Assembly (NCBI RefSeq): GCF_020740795.1
Contig: NC_067285.1
Span: 115,197,008-115,261,007, forward strand
Direction of reading: 5' to 3'
Length of the DNA: 64,000 nt
From: Apus apus
Taxonomy: Eukaryota; Chordata; Aves; Apodiformes; Apodidae
Positions within the stretch are counted from its first letter, which is position 1. Every line of letters begins with the position of its first letter. Positions 43,229 to 55,361 of the stretch are shown here, piece after piece. The translations under genes and the position numbers were made by a program. Under the pieces are notes generated by a model, which was given only the letters and a program-made list of their open reading frames with translations, searched no databases and had not been told where the DNA came from.

Positions 43229-43818
43229 GGGGGACTGGGTGACCCCCCCTCAGGGTCTGCAGCAGCTTTGGGGGACTGGGTGACCCCCCTCAGGGTCTGC
43301 AGCAGCTTTGGGGGAGCTGGGTGACCCCCCTCAGGGTCTGCAGCAGCTTTGGGGGAGCTGGGTGACCCCCCTCAGGGTCTGCAGCGGCTTTGGGGGGGCT
43401 GGGTGACCCCCCTCAGGGTCTGCAGCAGCTTTGGGGGAGCTGGGTGACCCCCCTCAGGGTCTGCAGCGGCTTTGGGGGGCTGGGTGACCCCCCTCAGGGT
43501 CTGCAGCAGCTTGGGGGGAGCTGGGTGACCCCCCTCAGGGTCTGCAGCAGCTTTGGGGGGCTGGGTGACCCCCCTCAGGGTCTGCAGCAGCTTTGGGGGA
43601 GCTGGGTGACCCCCCTCAGGGTCTGCAGTGGCTTTGGGGGGGCTGGGTGACCCCCCTCAGGGTCTGCAGCAGCTCAGAGGGCTGGGTGACCCCCCTCAGG
43701 GTCTGCAGCAGCATGGGGGCTGGGTGACCCCCCTCAGGGTCTGCAGCAGCTCGGGAGGCTGGGTGACCCCCCCTCAGGGTCTGCAGCAGCTTTGGGGGGC
43801 TGGGTGACCCCCCAGGTC
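43229..43818. repeat. 41-bp minisatellite, 14 full units
   Basis: Fifteen GGGTGACCCC boxes are spaced 37-46 bp apart, mostly 40-41, each followed by CTCAGGGTCTGCAGCAGCTT or a close variant. Units are highly homogeneous, including the CTGCAG centre, which suggests recent expansion. Located in the presumed first intron of PAIP2B, about 300 bp upstream of a possible alternative first exon. Confidence 0.93.
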
Positions 43819-46464
43819 ACTCGCCAGCTCAGCGCGTCGGGGGCAGGGACCCAAACCTGCCGCGCCGGTATAATGGGCAGGAGAAGCCTGGAGGGGGAAG
43901 GAGCAAACGAAAAAAATGCCGAAGGAGCCCTCGGGAGCCGGCAGGGCGGTGCTGGAGCGTGGGCTGGGATCCCAGCCCGCCTGCAAATCCAGCCCCAATC
44001 CCGGCGGGCTCTCGGGAGAGACCCAGCTGGAAGCAGAGGAGGGGGACAAGCGGGAGTGCCATGCGGGGCGAGGATCGCAGCTCCTGGAAAAACCCACCCG
44101 GCTGGGAGATAAAAAGTGCAGCTGGAGCCTCGGGGGAGCTTGTGTGAGAGAGGAGGCAGGTAAGGGCTGGAGGGGCCTCGGGAGAGGGGCTGGAGCCACC
44201 TGTGCCCGCGGGAGCAGGGGAATCCCGTCCCTGGGAACACGCTGTTGTTAACGAGCTGCCCCTTCTCTGATCGCTGCTCCGGAGGAGTTGAGAGGGGGTC
44301 TGCAAACCCAACCCCCCCCCCCCCCCCGGCCTCTCCTCCCCTCCCTGCCCCAGGGCTGGAGCCGGGACTTCAGAGCAGAACCTCAGGCTGGGGGTGGGAA
44401 CCCGCGGGTTCCTCGCTGTGAAGGGCTGAAACGGGGGTGTTTGTTCCACCCCCCCGTGAGCTCTGGGGGAGGGTACTGCTGGCACAGCCCCTCTCCCCTC
44501 GCTGTGCCAGCCCTTCCAACCCCAGCCCTGCTCCTGAAGCTGCCCAGGGTAGTCGGGGAAGAGGGGAGCTGTGGAAAGGAGTGGGGAAGGGGTTGGGGGA
44601 AACGTTGTGTCTCTTTTTCTGAAGCCAGGCTTGCTGTGGGTGGGTTTTCCTGCCCGTCTGCAAACACAACGATTCCCAAAAGCTATTTATAGAGCTGGGA
44701 TCCCTGGCCAGCCTCCTGCAGCCGAGGTTTTGGCTGCAGCCTGGGAGGGTGAGGAGGAGCAGATGTCCCAGCCCCGAGCCAGGCTGTGCAGCTCTGCTGC
44801 TCGGCTCCTCCGCTCCCTGGGGCCCAGGGCAGGCTTGGAAGGCAGGAACCAGCCAGGAGTGGGGCTGGCCAGGGGTCCAGCCTCCTGGGAGTCCCTCAGT
44901 CCTGCCATGAGTGTTCCCAGGTGGTTCTGCCAAGTGTTGTCCCTTGGAGTGGGGTAAGGAAAGGGTCTAATGGCTGCCTGGGCAGAGCAGGTCACCCCGT
45001 GTGTGACTCTGGGGGGTCAGAGGGTGTTACCTACATGATTAATTACTCGCCGTGCCTCACACTGCTCCCTCACAGCAGCCTGAAGCATTCCTGCCTGATA
45101 GTTTCTTCCCAAGGTGGATCATTCCAGTCTCCCCATCTGCTGCCTGTTGTCCTGCACCAGCAACAGCCCCAACCAGCTCCAGCAGTGCTGCCTGATGGCT
45201 GTTCCTGTGCAGGCCGCTGGAAAAACACTTCCCTCTGGAATGGGCTGGCTCCCTCTTGGGATCAGCTGCCTTCCCCGCCACTCAGGCTGCTCTGCACAAG
45301 GCTCCCACCCCTGCCTCTTGCTCCTGCTGCCCTTGCTCCTCTCCCTCATCCCTGCCTCCCTTGGGATCAGCCACCCCCTTCCACACCACCCCTGGGTGCT
45401 GCTGCTCTCAGGAGTCCTCGCCCACCTCCTGCAGAGTCACCCAGCAAACTTGCTGCCCTTCCTCCATCAAGTGTCTCAGTGCTGTGACAGCAGGACCTTG
45501 CTCCTGCTCTGCTTTGTCATTCCAAAGAGCAGGAACCTGGGGTGGTGGGGGGGGGGATGAGGCCCAGCCCTGTGCCTGGACCACGGGGCCATCCCTGTGC
45601 AGCAGCACAGGGGCTGAGTGGCCCAGGAATGGGGGTGATGGCTCCCAGGAAAGTCCATCCCTTCAGATGTCAGCTCTGGGACTGTGGGGTTGGGTTGGTG
45701 TCCTCCTGCTCACTCTGCCCTCAGTTGTCTCAGTCACTAACTTGCCTCCGTGACTGTTTCCAGGCTGGTGGCCCTGGGACCACCTGGTGGTCCCAGCTGG
45801 AATCAGGTCCTGCAAAACCTGCAGCCTTGAAGCATCACCCAAATCCTAAGCAGGGGCCGAATTCCTGCTTCCCACCTCAGCTTGCCCAGCACCTTTTCCA
45901 AAGGAAACCTGCCTTGCCAGGCTGCTTTCCAGCCCCGGGCCAGTATGGGAGCAGGAAGAACAATGGGGATATTTTGTCCAGCCCAGCAGCACCTTCCCAG
46001 GCTGCCTCCTGCCCTGCCAGCAGCCTCCTGGCACAGCTCCTCAGGATTTGCCACGCTCCAGCTCGGGATGTGGAGCCTTCAGGAGGTGCTGAGTGTGTTT
46101 TCTGAGCTCTCAGGCTGAATAAGGGGGTTGAAGATTTATTATTATCTTTTTTTTTTTAATCTACTCCATGTTCCAGGAGAAAGGAGGAACAAATCCAAGC
46201 ACCTTTGTTGTAAGAGAGCAGATCTGGTGTTTGGTTCAGTTTTACAGGAGAGCTGTGGCTTGGAGCAGAGCTGGGACATCTCAGCAATGTACCAGACTTG
46301 CTCTGGCTCCTGCTCCAGTGACTCAGATCAGTAAACACGCAGCGCAAAACACACATCCAGCCTGGCTGGGCCAGACTGGAAAATCCACCCTTGGAAGGTG
46401 CTTTTCCAGGCGGGAATGGCTCTGCAGAGCCAGGGGAGTGTTCCAACTGCTGGCTGATAGGGGC

Positions 46465-46556
46465 AAACCGTGACCTTGGGGCCTTCAGGGGGTTGGAACT
46501 AGATGATCTTCAAGGTCCCTTCCACCCCAAGCCGGGCTGGGATTCCATGGTTCAGG
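46465..46556 (+). mobile_element. CR1 LINE 3' tip
   Basis: Plus orientation, only the last 90 bp: GGTTGGAACTAGATGATCTT, CAAGGTCCCTTCCACCCC and GATTCCATGGTTC. In PAIP2B intron sequence. Confidence 0.7.
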
Positions 46557-47709
46557 CCCAGCTGTGAAAAAAGGGAGATAAGAACATGTTTGGGTTGGAT
46601 TTTGGTGTTTTCATGTTTGGACTCCTGAGGTGGCACGTCCTGAAGGTCACTCCTGTGCTGTCACCATCTGTGCACATTCCCTGGGGCACCTGCTGCCCTT
46701 GGAGCCAGCCCAGCCAGCACCCACGGGAGATTTGGGTGCCTGTCTGCCAGTTGGGTGGGATTTTTCTGGGATATTCCCACAGGATGCACAGGCAGTGCCT
46801 GTGATCCCACTGGATCCCACTGCCTCTCCTGCCTGCTTCGTGCTGCCTGCTGTTTCTCCCAGCAAAGTGCAGGGACATGGATCTATGGAATGCCTCCTGT
46901 CTCACTCCGTGACACTTCCACGTCCCTGCTGGCCTCTCTGTGTGCTCCTTGGGGATTGGTGGAAGCCAAAAATGGGAAGCCAAGCTCAGCCAAACCCTGC
47001 CTGCCTCATGGGACCCCTTGTGATTGCTCCGGGCACTGCAGCAGGACTTGTTAGGGATTTTTTGGGAATGCTGGTGGGCTCAGGGCTGCCCTGCTCTTAG
47101 GATCTGGCTAGGTTTTCCAGGCAGATTGGGGAGCAGGGAAGGCAGGAGCTCTCAGTTGCTGTGTTACAAAACCTTTGGGGAAATGTTCAAGCCCCTGCAG
47201 AGTTCCAGTGCCTGGATTCTGGCAGGGATAAAGGGGCAGGAGCTGGAGTGTGAATGTTCTACAGAAAAATTGGGATTTGGGGGTTGGGGGCAACCTGCTC
47301 CTGTGCTGTGGGTGTGTTCCCTGCAGGGAGAGCCCAGCTGTGGGCTTTTTGGGGTATGTTGTGGCAGATTTAACATAAATGGGATGGATGGGATTTGGAG
47401 TATGCTGGTGCTTTTCCAAGCCCCTGGATTCACCAGGAGCTGCTGGTCAGGTCACCCCTTGCTTTAAATCCAGACCAAGTATGTTCAGACTATCCCTGAC
47501 GGGTCAAAACCATGGGAAAGAAGAATGCTGCCCCTGCCAGGGAGGTGTTGTGCTGCTTCCAGTGCTTGCCAGGAGAGAGGAGGAGTCAGGAATAGTGCTG
47601 TGCCTTGGGAAAAGCAGCCTGGAACAGCAGGTCCTTGTGCTGGAAGCCTGAGCTGTCTCCCATCAGCTTATCTGGTAGCCAGTGTCCACCTGGGAGCTGG
47701 TGGCTGGCC

Positions 47710-47895
47710 TGGGTCTCGGGACCCTGGCCCAGGTTACCCAGGGAAGCTGTGGCTGCCCCATCCCTGGCAGTGTTGAAGGGCAGGTTGGATGGGGCTTGGA
47801 GCAGCCTGGAATGGTGGGAGGTGTCCCTGCTCATGGCAGGGGTGGGACTGGATGAGCTTTAATGTCCCTCCAACCCATTCCATGACTCTTATGAC
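47710..47895 (+). mobile_element. CR1 LINE 3' fragment
   Basis: Plus orientation, ACCCTGGCCCAGGTTACCCA to CCATTCCATGACTCTTATGA. It ends only about 45 bp before the acceptor of the first PAIP2B coding exon. Confidence 0.85.
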
Positions 47896-47940
47896 ACGGG
47901 GGTCCCAGCAGCTCCCTCACTCCTGTTTTTCCCTCCGCAG

Positions 47941-50900
47941 AGTCAGGAATGATGAATGGCTCCGACCTCGCCAGCACCACGGCCTCCAGTCCCAAATCCA
48001 AAGAGGACCAAGTGGTGAATGGCCACGATGAGAAGGAGAACAACCCCTTTGCAGAGTACATGTGGATGGAGAATGAAGAAGACTTCAACAGGCAGGTGAG
48101 TGGTGGCTGCCAGCCCCGCATTCCTGCGGCTGAAGCTGAGGTGAGGACGAGGTGTCCTTTGCTGGGCACCATGGCAGGGTGTGAGTCACCAGCAGCACAG
48201 GCCCCGAGATGGTGGCTCAAGGGAAGAGTCATCCTGCTTATGTTGGACCCGCCTTGAAGGACGTGGGATGGAGAAAGTTGGGGAGAAAAAAAACACTCTG
48301 GGTGACACCTTTGAGCCTCTCAGGTCTTTCTCAGAGGGATGGTGAGGGCACCATCATCTTCTCCTGTGCTTTGCTGTCAAAGCCAAGACCTTCTCTTTCC
48401 ACATGCTCAGCTGGAGGGTGAGGAGCAGCATAGAAATCAGCAAGATGGAAAACTTGGAGAGCTTCTGTAGCCTGGCTGTCCCAGCAGTGAGCTCCTGCAG
48501 TCAGGACCTCTCCTTTGGGGCAGGAGAGGTACCCAGTGTGCAGTCAGACCAGGTGGCAGGAGCCTTGGCCTCTAGATGCTGTGTCTTCCCACCTCTAGTG
48601 GGAGGTGTCCCTGCCCGTACAGGGGGTTGGATCTAGATGATCTTTAAGGTCTCTTCCAACTCAAACTAGTCTGAGATTCTGTAATGGCCGGTGAAGTTCT
48701 TGAGAACTTCTAGGAGATCATGGTGGAACTGGAACAGCTCTTGCCTGTGGAATAACGATTGGACCTTGTGAGCTGGAGCCGGGGGAGCAGCCACAGTGTC
48801 CTTCTGCATCCAGATGCCAGGGCAGCAGGGAAGAGCTTGCTGGAGGCTGCCTGGTCCCCCTCCTGCCCTCATCCCAGTAGCCAGAGGGAAGTTGGACACC
48901 TGGACCTGGCGGAGGAAGGAGCTTTGCTCCTTCAGTTGCCTGATCTGGCCTCCAGGCAGGAACCTGCCCCTCCCCTGGGTGCTTGTCCCCTCCCTAAAAT
49001 GTCCCCAGGGGAGTCACCAGGCACCCAATCCCATCAGGGGGGTGTTGGGAGGGACGAGCAGAGCTGGGACTGTCAGGGACTGCCAGGTCCCCACCACAGC
49101 CCCGCTCACCAAAGGAGGGTTCTCAGCAGAAAGTCTCCATCTGGGAACACTCCGGGCTGGTTCCCTCAGGAGGGAGCTCTCGGGGTGAGCCTGCAGCAGC
49201 TGCCCGGCCCCGCATCCCCTCGGGAGCTGTTCCACCTGTGACTCAAAAGCTTTTGTTTTATTGAAGGAGCTGAGGAGGCAGCAGCGCCGGGGGGAGGGGC
49301 ACGAGCAGCTGTGCTGGTGGGAGCGGGCTCGGTTAATTAGCTAATGTTGGTAAAAGCCTTTGCAAACCAGCCCACAGCTCCTGGCCAGAGGGAGGGTCCC
49401 CGGGGTGGAAGGGAGGGGTGTGCAGGTAGAAGGAGGTGGAGGAGGGAGGAAGATGGATCCCAGACCTCGGGGCTTCCCTGTGCTGAGCTCTGTGGCACCC
49501 AGGTGCCCACCCTGATCTGCCAGGCCTTCCTTCTGCACCTGGGCACGTTCTGGGAGCTTGTCCTGCTGAAACGTTGCTGGGGGGGGGGAAAGGTTCCTGC
49601 AGAAGCAGGAGTTGCTTTTGAAGGGCTTTGAAGTCTCTGTGTCTGCTGGGGGGGCAGGGAGAGCTGTCCTGTCCCCTTGGGAGGCAGCTCTCCTGGAAGG
49701 ACTGGCACAGTTCCTCAAGGGGCTTGGCTGGGGTGCTGTGCCTCTCATCCAGCTCCACTCTGCTCCCAGTCCCCCGAGTGCCCCCAGGAGAGGATGAGAT
49801 GCCAGTGGTGGGGACACAGGCTGGGGGATGTGTCCCTTTTGCTGACCAGTGGTGGCTCTTGCCACCTTCACATTGCCACCCCAGTGGCTTGGGGCTGCTG
49901 CAAGTTTTGGGGCTGGATTTTCCCCCAGACCCACTTTCTCTCCCATCTCCCTCAGCTTCCTGAAGCCACCAGGCTGCTTCCTTGCTCCCCCCGGGGGTTC
50001 CTGCCAGCCAGGGCCTGGGCACAGGGAGCAGGAGGTGTTTGCAGAAACCCACCAGAGAACAACAAACCCTTTATCTCCTGGATCTGGTTGCCACGGCACA
50101 GCCTGAGGGAGTTGGTGGAGTAGCTGGGGGGGTTTCAGGGATCTCCCCCTCCCTGTCCCCTGCTCCAGGACCAATGCCATAATGTCCCTGATGGCCTGTT
50201 GTGTGCCCCAGAAAGGTGTGGGAAGAGGAACAAGGGCCAAGGTTGGAGCAAGAGCTGAGACAGGGAGGAATATTCACCCAGGATCCAAGTGTTGCTCCAG
50301 GCTTGATCCACCTGGAAGGGCAGGATCCATTGTCACCTGCCAGGCCAGCCAGCAGTCCTGGGGTGGTGGGGTTTTAAAGTATCCTGTTTCCATGTGCATG
50401 TGGCTTCAAGGACAGGCTCTGGAATCCCAGGTGAGGACAGCAATGGAATGTTTTGGTGGTGGTAGAGGGGATTTTTCCCCTGGACAAACCCAGTTTCTAA
50501 GGGGTGAGGGTGAGAAGCCCTCCTGTAGCTGAGGCTGGAGGCAGAGCCCAAGGCTTGGTCACCGGGGGAGGGCTTGTGGCAGCCATGGGTGGGATTTAAA
50601 ATGTAGCAGGGACTGGCTGGGAAGAGCCTGGAAAACCAGCCTGGAAGGTGGGAGCAGACAGTCAGTGCCACCCACTGATGGTAGGTGCCCGCTGGAGGGT
50701 CAGGATGGGACCCCCAGCCCCTTTCCCTGAGCAGCTCCCGGCTTTCTGAGCCCCAGCAGGTCCCGAGGTTTTCCTCGGGAGTTCTCCTGGTTCCTGGGGA
50801 GTTTTCCTGAAGATGGCGCCGTCCGTGGAGCAGGAGCGGGAGCAGGAGCCGCCTGCCACCCTGCGGCGGCCCGGCAGAGCCGCGGGCTGTCCCGGCGCAG

Positions 50901-52515
50901 CTGGAGGAGCTGGGGAGCAGGGAAGCAAAGCATGGAGCAAGAGAGGATGGGCAGAGCAGCACCTGCACCTCCAGCGCTGCTTCCAGCTGTGCTTTTGGGA
51001 GCCATCCTCAAACTGTGGCAGCCTGGAATCCCGGCGTGCTCCCTGAATCCCAATCCCCTTCCCTTCTGGATGGGCCCCGGTGCCCTGGGCTCGCAGGCTG
51101 CATCTCCCCACTTCCCAGCAGCTGGGAAGGGATTCCTGAGCACAGCTTTGCTCCAAAGCTCCCAGGATTTGTGCTCGTGGATTTCCTGGGATTGGCTACA
51201 GGCGAGTTCCCAGAGCTGCTACCTGGGGGGGGGGGGGGGTTTAAAATCCATAGCCTTCCTGGGGCACCCCAGGGAGGTAGGGAGGTGGGGACAGTGTATG
51301 GAAAAACCCCAAGGTTTGCTCCTGCCACTAAGGGGTGTCTTTGGGCAGGTGGAGGAGGAGCTGCAGGAGCAGGAGTTCTTGGATCGCTGCTTCCAGGAGA
51401 TGCTGGAGGAGGAGGACCAGGACTGGTTCATCCCATCGAGGGACCTGCCCCAGGGCATGGGGCAGCTGCAGCAGCAGCTCAACGGGCTCTCCGTGGGGGA
51501 CAGCCACAATTCCGAGGACATTCTGGTAAGGACCTCAGAGACTGTGCTGTGAGGTCTGGTCAGGAGCAAGGGACCCCCCTCCTGGGTGGGGGGCAGGCTT
51601 CCTTGGGGGGGTTCCTGGCTGGCAGGGGGTGTTTGTTGGTGCTCTTGGTGAGGAGGTGCTTTGGAGGTTATTTTTGCAAAGATGTTCTAGCCACGGATCC
51701 TAAAGGAAAAAGGATCCAGCTTTGCAGAACTTGCTCCTCAGAAGTTGTGGGATGGGGCTGCCACTTGCACAGGAGCTGGGCTCCCATCCTGGAGTGAGCT
51801 GGGACCTGGGTGGGGACAAAACAGCCTCTGGCACCTCGCAGAACATCCTGTGCTTGAGCAAAAACAGGGAGAGGCAGAGAGAGCAGATTCTCCTGTGTTT
51901 TCCAAAAAAACACACAACAACCCAGCCTGGGAGGAGATACTTAAAAGCTGCCACCTTGTCACTGCATCTCAAGTGCTGCAAGGACATGAGGGCAGGACAA
52001 GAGGAAACGGGCTCAAGTTGTGCCAGGGGAGGCTGAGGTTGGATCTGGGTAACAATTCCTTCCTGGAAAGGGTTGTCAGGGCCTGGCCCAGGCTGCCCAG
52101 GGCAGGGGGGAGTCCCCATCCCTGGAGGGGTTTCCAAGCCCTGGAGATGTGGTGCTGAGGGACACAGTTTAAGCACTGGACTTGGTAGAGTTGAGTTATG
52201 GTTGGACTTGATGATCTTAAAGGTCTTTTCCAACCAGGAGGATCCTGTGATTCTGATGAGACCCTGGCCCAGGTTGCCCAGGGAAGCTGTGGCTGCCCCA
52301 TCCCTGGCAGTGTTGAAGGGCAGGTTGGATGGGGCTTGGAGCAGCCTGGGCTGCTGGGAGGTGTCCCTGCCATGATGGCATCCATAGGGCTCCTCCAGGG
52401 TGGGGACTCCACTGATGCCCCCCACACACACACCTCCCCCTTCCCTCTTCTCTTCCAGAGCAAAAGCAACTTGAATCCAGATGCCAAGGAGTTTGTGCCC
52501 GGTGTGAAGTACTGA
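47941..52515 (+). CDS. PAIP2B: PAIP2B, poly(A)-binding-protein-interacting protein 2B (three coding exons)
   Basis: Coding exons 47941-48095 (CDS from 47949 or 47952), 51349-51525 and 52459-52515 (stop 52513-52515). They give about 125 residues; human PAIP2B has 123. The protein displaces PABPC1 from poly(A) and represses translation in the cytoplasm (family knowledge). The first exon carries [20 protein letters not shown]. The second carries the acidic PAM1 segment ([45 protein letters not shown]). The last carries PAM2, [16 protein letters not shown], with the key Leu, Ala and Phe present. Two adjacent ATGs occur; the second gives the family's MNGS start. All splice sites are canonical and in phase. 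Both introns contain CR1 pieces. Confidence 0.96.
48592..48686 (+). mobile_element. CR1 LINE 3' tip
   Basis: Plus orientation, AGTGGGAGGTGTCCCTGCCC to CTAGTCTGAGATTCTGTAAT. Confidence 0.75.
52000..52372 (+). mobile_element. Two CR1 LINE 3' fragments of different subfamilies
   Basis: 52000-52257 reads GGGCTCAAGTTGTGCCAGGG to AGGATCCTGTGATTCTGATG. It abuts a second copy, 52258-52372, that starts AGACCCTGGCCCAGGTTGCC and lacks the terminal repeat. Both are plus orientation, 85 bp or more before the last PAIP2B exon. Confidence 0.82.
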
Positions 52516-54470
52516 CAGGCAGGACAGGCTTTGGACAGACTGTGCCCCTGCTCCAGGGGATGGTGGTGGGGGGCACAGAGGGGGGGACACTGGCCCCAGC
52601 TGGACTCTGCGCCCTGGTGGAATTGCTGCAACGTGGCTCAATCTTGCTCCATGCTCCCAACGCCTTCATTTCCATTTTTTTTTCCTTCTTTTTCCATTTT
52701 TTCCCCCCCTTTTCGATTCTTCCTTTGTATCGTCTGTCACTTTTTTTTTTTTTCTTTTTTTTTTTTTCGGGGGGTGTTGCAGTTTTTTTGCTCTCTAGGA
52801 CCTGGGTCTGTCCTGGAGCCCAGCACCCCCCCCTGCTCCCCAGACCCGTTTCCACGCCCGCTTCGAACCCGCTCGCAGAACAACACCATGTTTTCTTGTT
52901 TGGAGTAGAATTTGTAGGAATCCCCCCCTTCCCGGCCTGGGCCAGGAGCTTTTCCCTGTGTCCATTCCAAGAGGATTTCTTTCCCTAAAGGGAAGCTGAG
53001 GTGTGACAAGGCTGCAAACCTTCCCCTGTTCCCTGGGGCAGCAGCCGGGCCCGGCTCCCTGGGATGTGCTGAACACTAATTCCAACCCTTCCCTGCTGGT
53101 GGGTGAGGGTCCTGCCTGCTGGATCAGCCCTGATGATGGAAACCAGACCCATCGGCCGTCATCCCAGCTGTCCTTCCCAAGGGAAGGGGCTGCTCCTACA
53201 AAACAGGTCTTCTCCTTGAGGAGTTTCCCCTCCCCCTCCTGGGTTTATCCAGCGCCAGGGGCTGTGGCTCGGAAGCGTCTGTTCCTTCGTTTCTCATGGA
53301 AATAAATCCAAGGAAAGCTGGTGAGAGCCCGTTCTCAGGCACGTGGCAGTGTGGAGTGCGGGGGGGGGAGTTGGTGTCCAGCAGCCTCTCCGGGCAAGGG
53401 CTCCTTTGGCAGGATGATTCTGAGCCCCGAGGAGCTCCCCCAGGTGTAGCTGGAGAAGGTGAGGTGGTCCCTGGGGTCCCTTTTACCGAGGCTCTGGTGG
53501 CAGGTGGCATTCCCAGGCAAAGGTGGCATTCCAGGCAAAGCCACGGGAGCAGCTGATGGTGGTGAGCAGCATCCATGGCCCTGGGGTGAACTGGCCCCTG
53601 GGGACCTTTGGCTGGGCCTTGGCTCCCCAGCCCCTCACCCTGCTGGTTGAACCGTGTGCTTGGGTGGCTCCTTTGGAGAGCTGGGAGCAGAAATCCCAAT
53701 CCCAAGGGAGCAGCAGCTCCTCAGTGAGGCTGTGCAGCCCAAGGACTACTGAAGCTCTGGTGATGTTGGGGCTGAGTTCTTGCTCATCCATGTAAATCCC
53801 ACCCCCCCCACCCCCATTCCCGGGGGAGGTTCCTGCCAGCATTCCCGTCCCTTGACCCCAGGAGCTAACAGAGGGGGCTGCAGATCCCGGCGGGACAGCA
53901 GAAGTGAATGGCTGCTCCCAGGGCTCCAGCTCTGTCAGCAAATCCAGCAGCTGCAGCTCCTGCCCCCGGGGGGGCCCGGGGAGGGGGGCGGGATTATTGG
54001 ACCACAGGGGCTGAGCTGGGAGCCCATTGAACCCGTGTCCAGCCTGCTCCATCATCCAGAACTCTCCCATCCCTACCAGCCAGTCCCAAAACCAGCCCAG
54101 CAGCCTGGTGGGATGTGGCTGGAGCCTGGGGAAGGGGCCAGGCCTAAATCCTGGAGTGTGGGGGTGGGTTTGGGGTGAGTTCTCTCCCAGTTCCCAGTAC
54201 AACCCCGTTGCCTTCACCTCCAGCTTCCAGAGGCTCCCACTGCTCCGGAGCTCGGGCTGTGCCCAGAGCTTTGCAGGACGTGATCCAGGGGGTGGGAAGG
54301 GGGAACTCCTTTTGTAACATTAGCTCCCATTTCCCACCCCCCCTCCCTTTCTCTGGTTTCTCTTTGACTCCTTGGCCACCCCCTTCCCCCCAAAAAACCC
54401 AACCCATCCACTCCCCCTGTAAATTTCAGACAACGCATTATTAAAAATAAACTCTTCTGGGGAACCTGAA
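52516..54470 (+). other. PAIP2B: PAIP2B 3' untranslated region with two poly(A) signals
   Basis: After the stop there is a T-rich tract (about 52670-52790) and then GC-rich sequence without a conserved frame. AATAAA occurs at 53301-53306 and 54446-54451, the second followed by a GT-rich stretch. These predict a short (about 0.8 kb) and a long (about 1.95 kb) 3' UTR. The distal end lies about 0.35 kb from the convergent NAGK end. Confidence 0.65.
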
Positions 54471-54834
54471 GCCTTCACCCCGGGTTTGTTTTGCTGCAGC
54501 CACGTTCAGAGGCAGCTCCTGGAGGATTCTCCTCCTTCCCAAGGCTGGAGCTCTCCTGGAGCTGGTGGGGCAGGGCCTGGACTGGCTGGAGGAGGAAGCA
54601 GCTCCAATTTGTGCCTGGTCAGGAATCTGGCACTGAGAAGATAACGTTGAAAAAGGAATTTGAAAGGCAGGAGGGAGGATTCCCAGGATGGAGGCTGCTG
54701 CCTGTTGTTGGTACAGGAGCTCCATTCCCAGTGTTCCCAGGGCAGCCTTTGGGATGGTGCTTTAAGTCAGGCACAGCCCTTGCTCCTCATTCCAGACACA
54801 GGGAGCAAGAAGGGTTTGTTGTTGTGGGTTTTTT

Positions 54835-55361
54835 TTTTCCTTTTATTTCCTTGGTTTTATTCCTTTTCAACAAGACCAGCCTCAGGAAAGCTGCCTGGGC
54901 TCAGGCAGGCAGGACCAGCCCCAGCCATGGCATACCCTGCAGACTTTGTACACCCTGGGTGTTCAGACCCAAAGGCCTTCTCCTTCCTCCTCCTCTTCCT
55001 CCTTCTCCTTCCACTCATTTCCAGCCATCCCCAAGCACCAGGCTCCCTCCTGCCAGCACCCATGACCACTGCACCCAGTCAGGCACCAAAACAGGAACCT
55101 CCAAGCTCCGTTTCAGCTCCTTTCAGCTCATTCCCACCAGCCCTTCCCCCAGAGCTGAGGGTGCTCTGGGGCCAGTTCCTCTCCCTCTGGATGGAGCCCA
55201 ACTCTCCCAGCCCCACGTTGGCCCCATCCCCACCCCACAGCCCCCAGCCCATCTCTTCCCCCACCCCCACCCCCCCTTGCAACCTTGACGTTGTCAAATG
55301 ACAAACCCCACTTCTCCAAAATCCCCCCCGCTCCGGGCAGGGTCCTGGAATGTCCCAAGGG
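54835..55361 (-). other. NAGK: NAGK 3' untranslated region
   Basis: Downstream of the stop the minus strand reads to AATAAA at 54861-54856 and again at 54847-54842. The plus strand here is C-rich, the minus strand G-rich. It is convergent with PAIP2B and no overlap is predicted. Confidence 0.6.
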
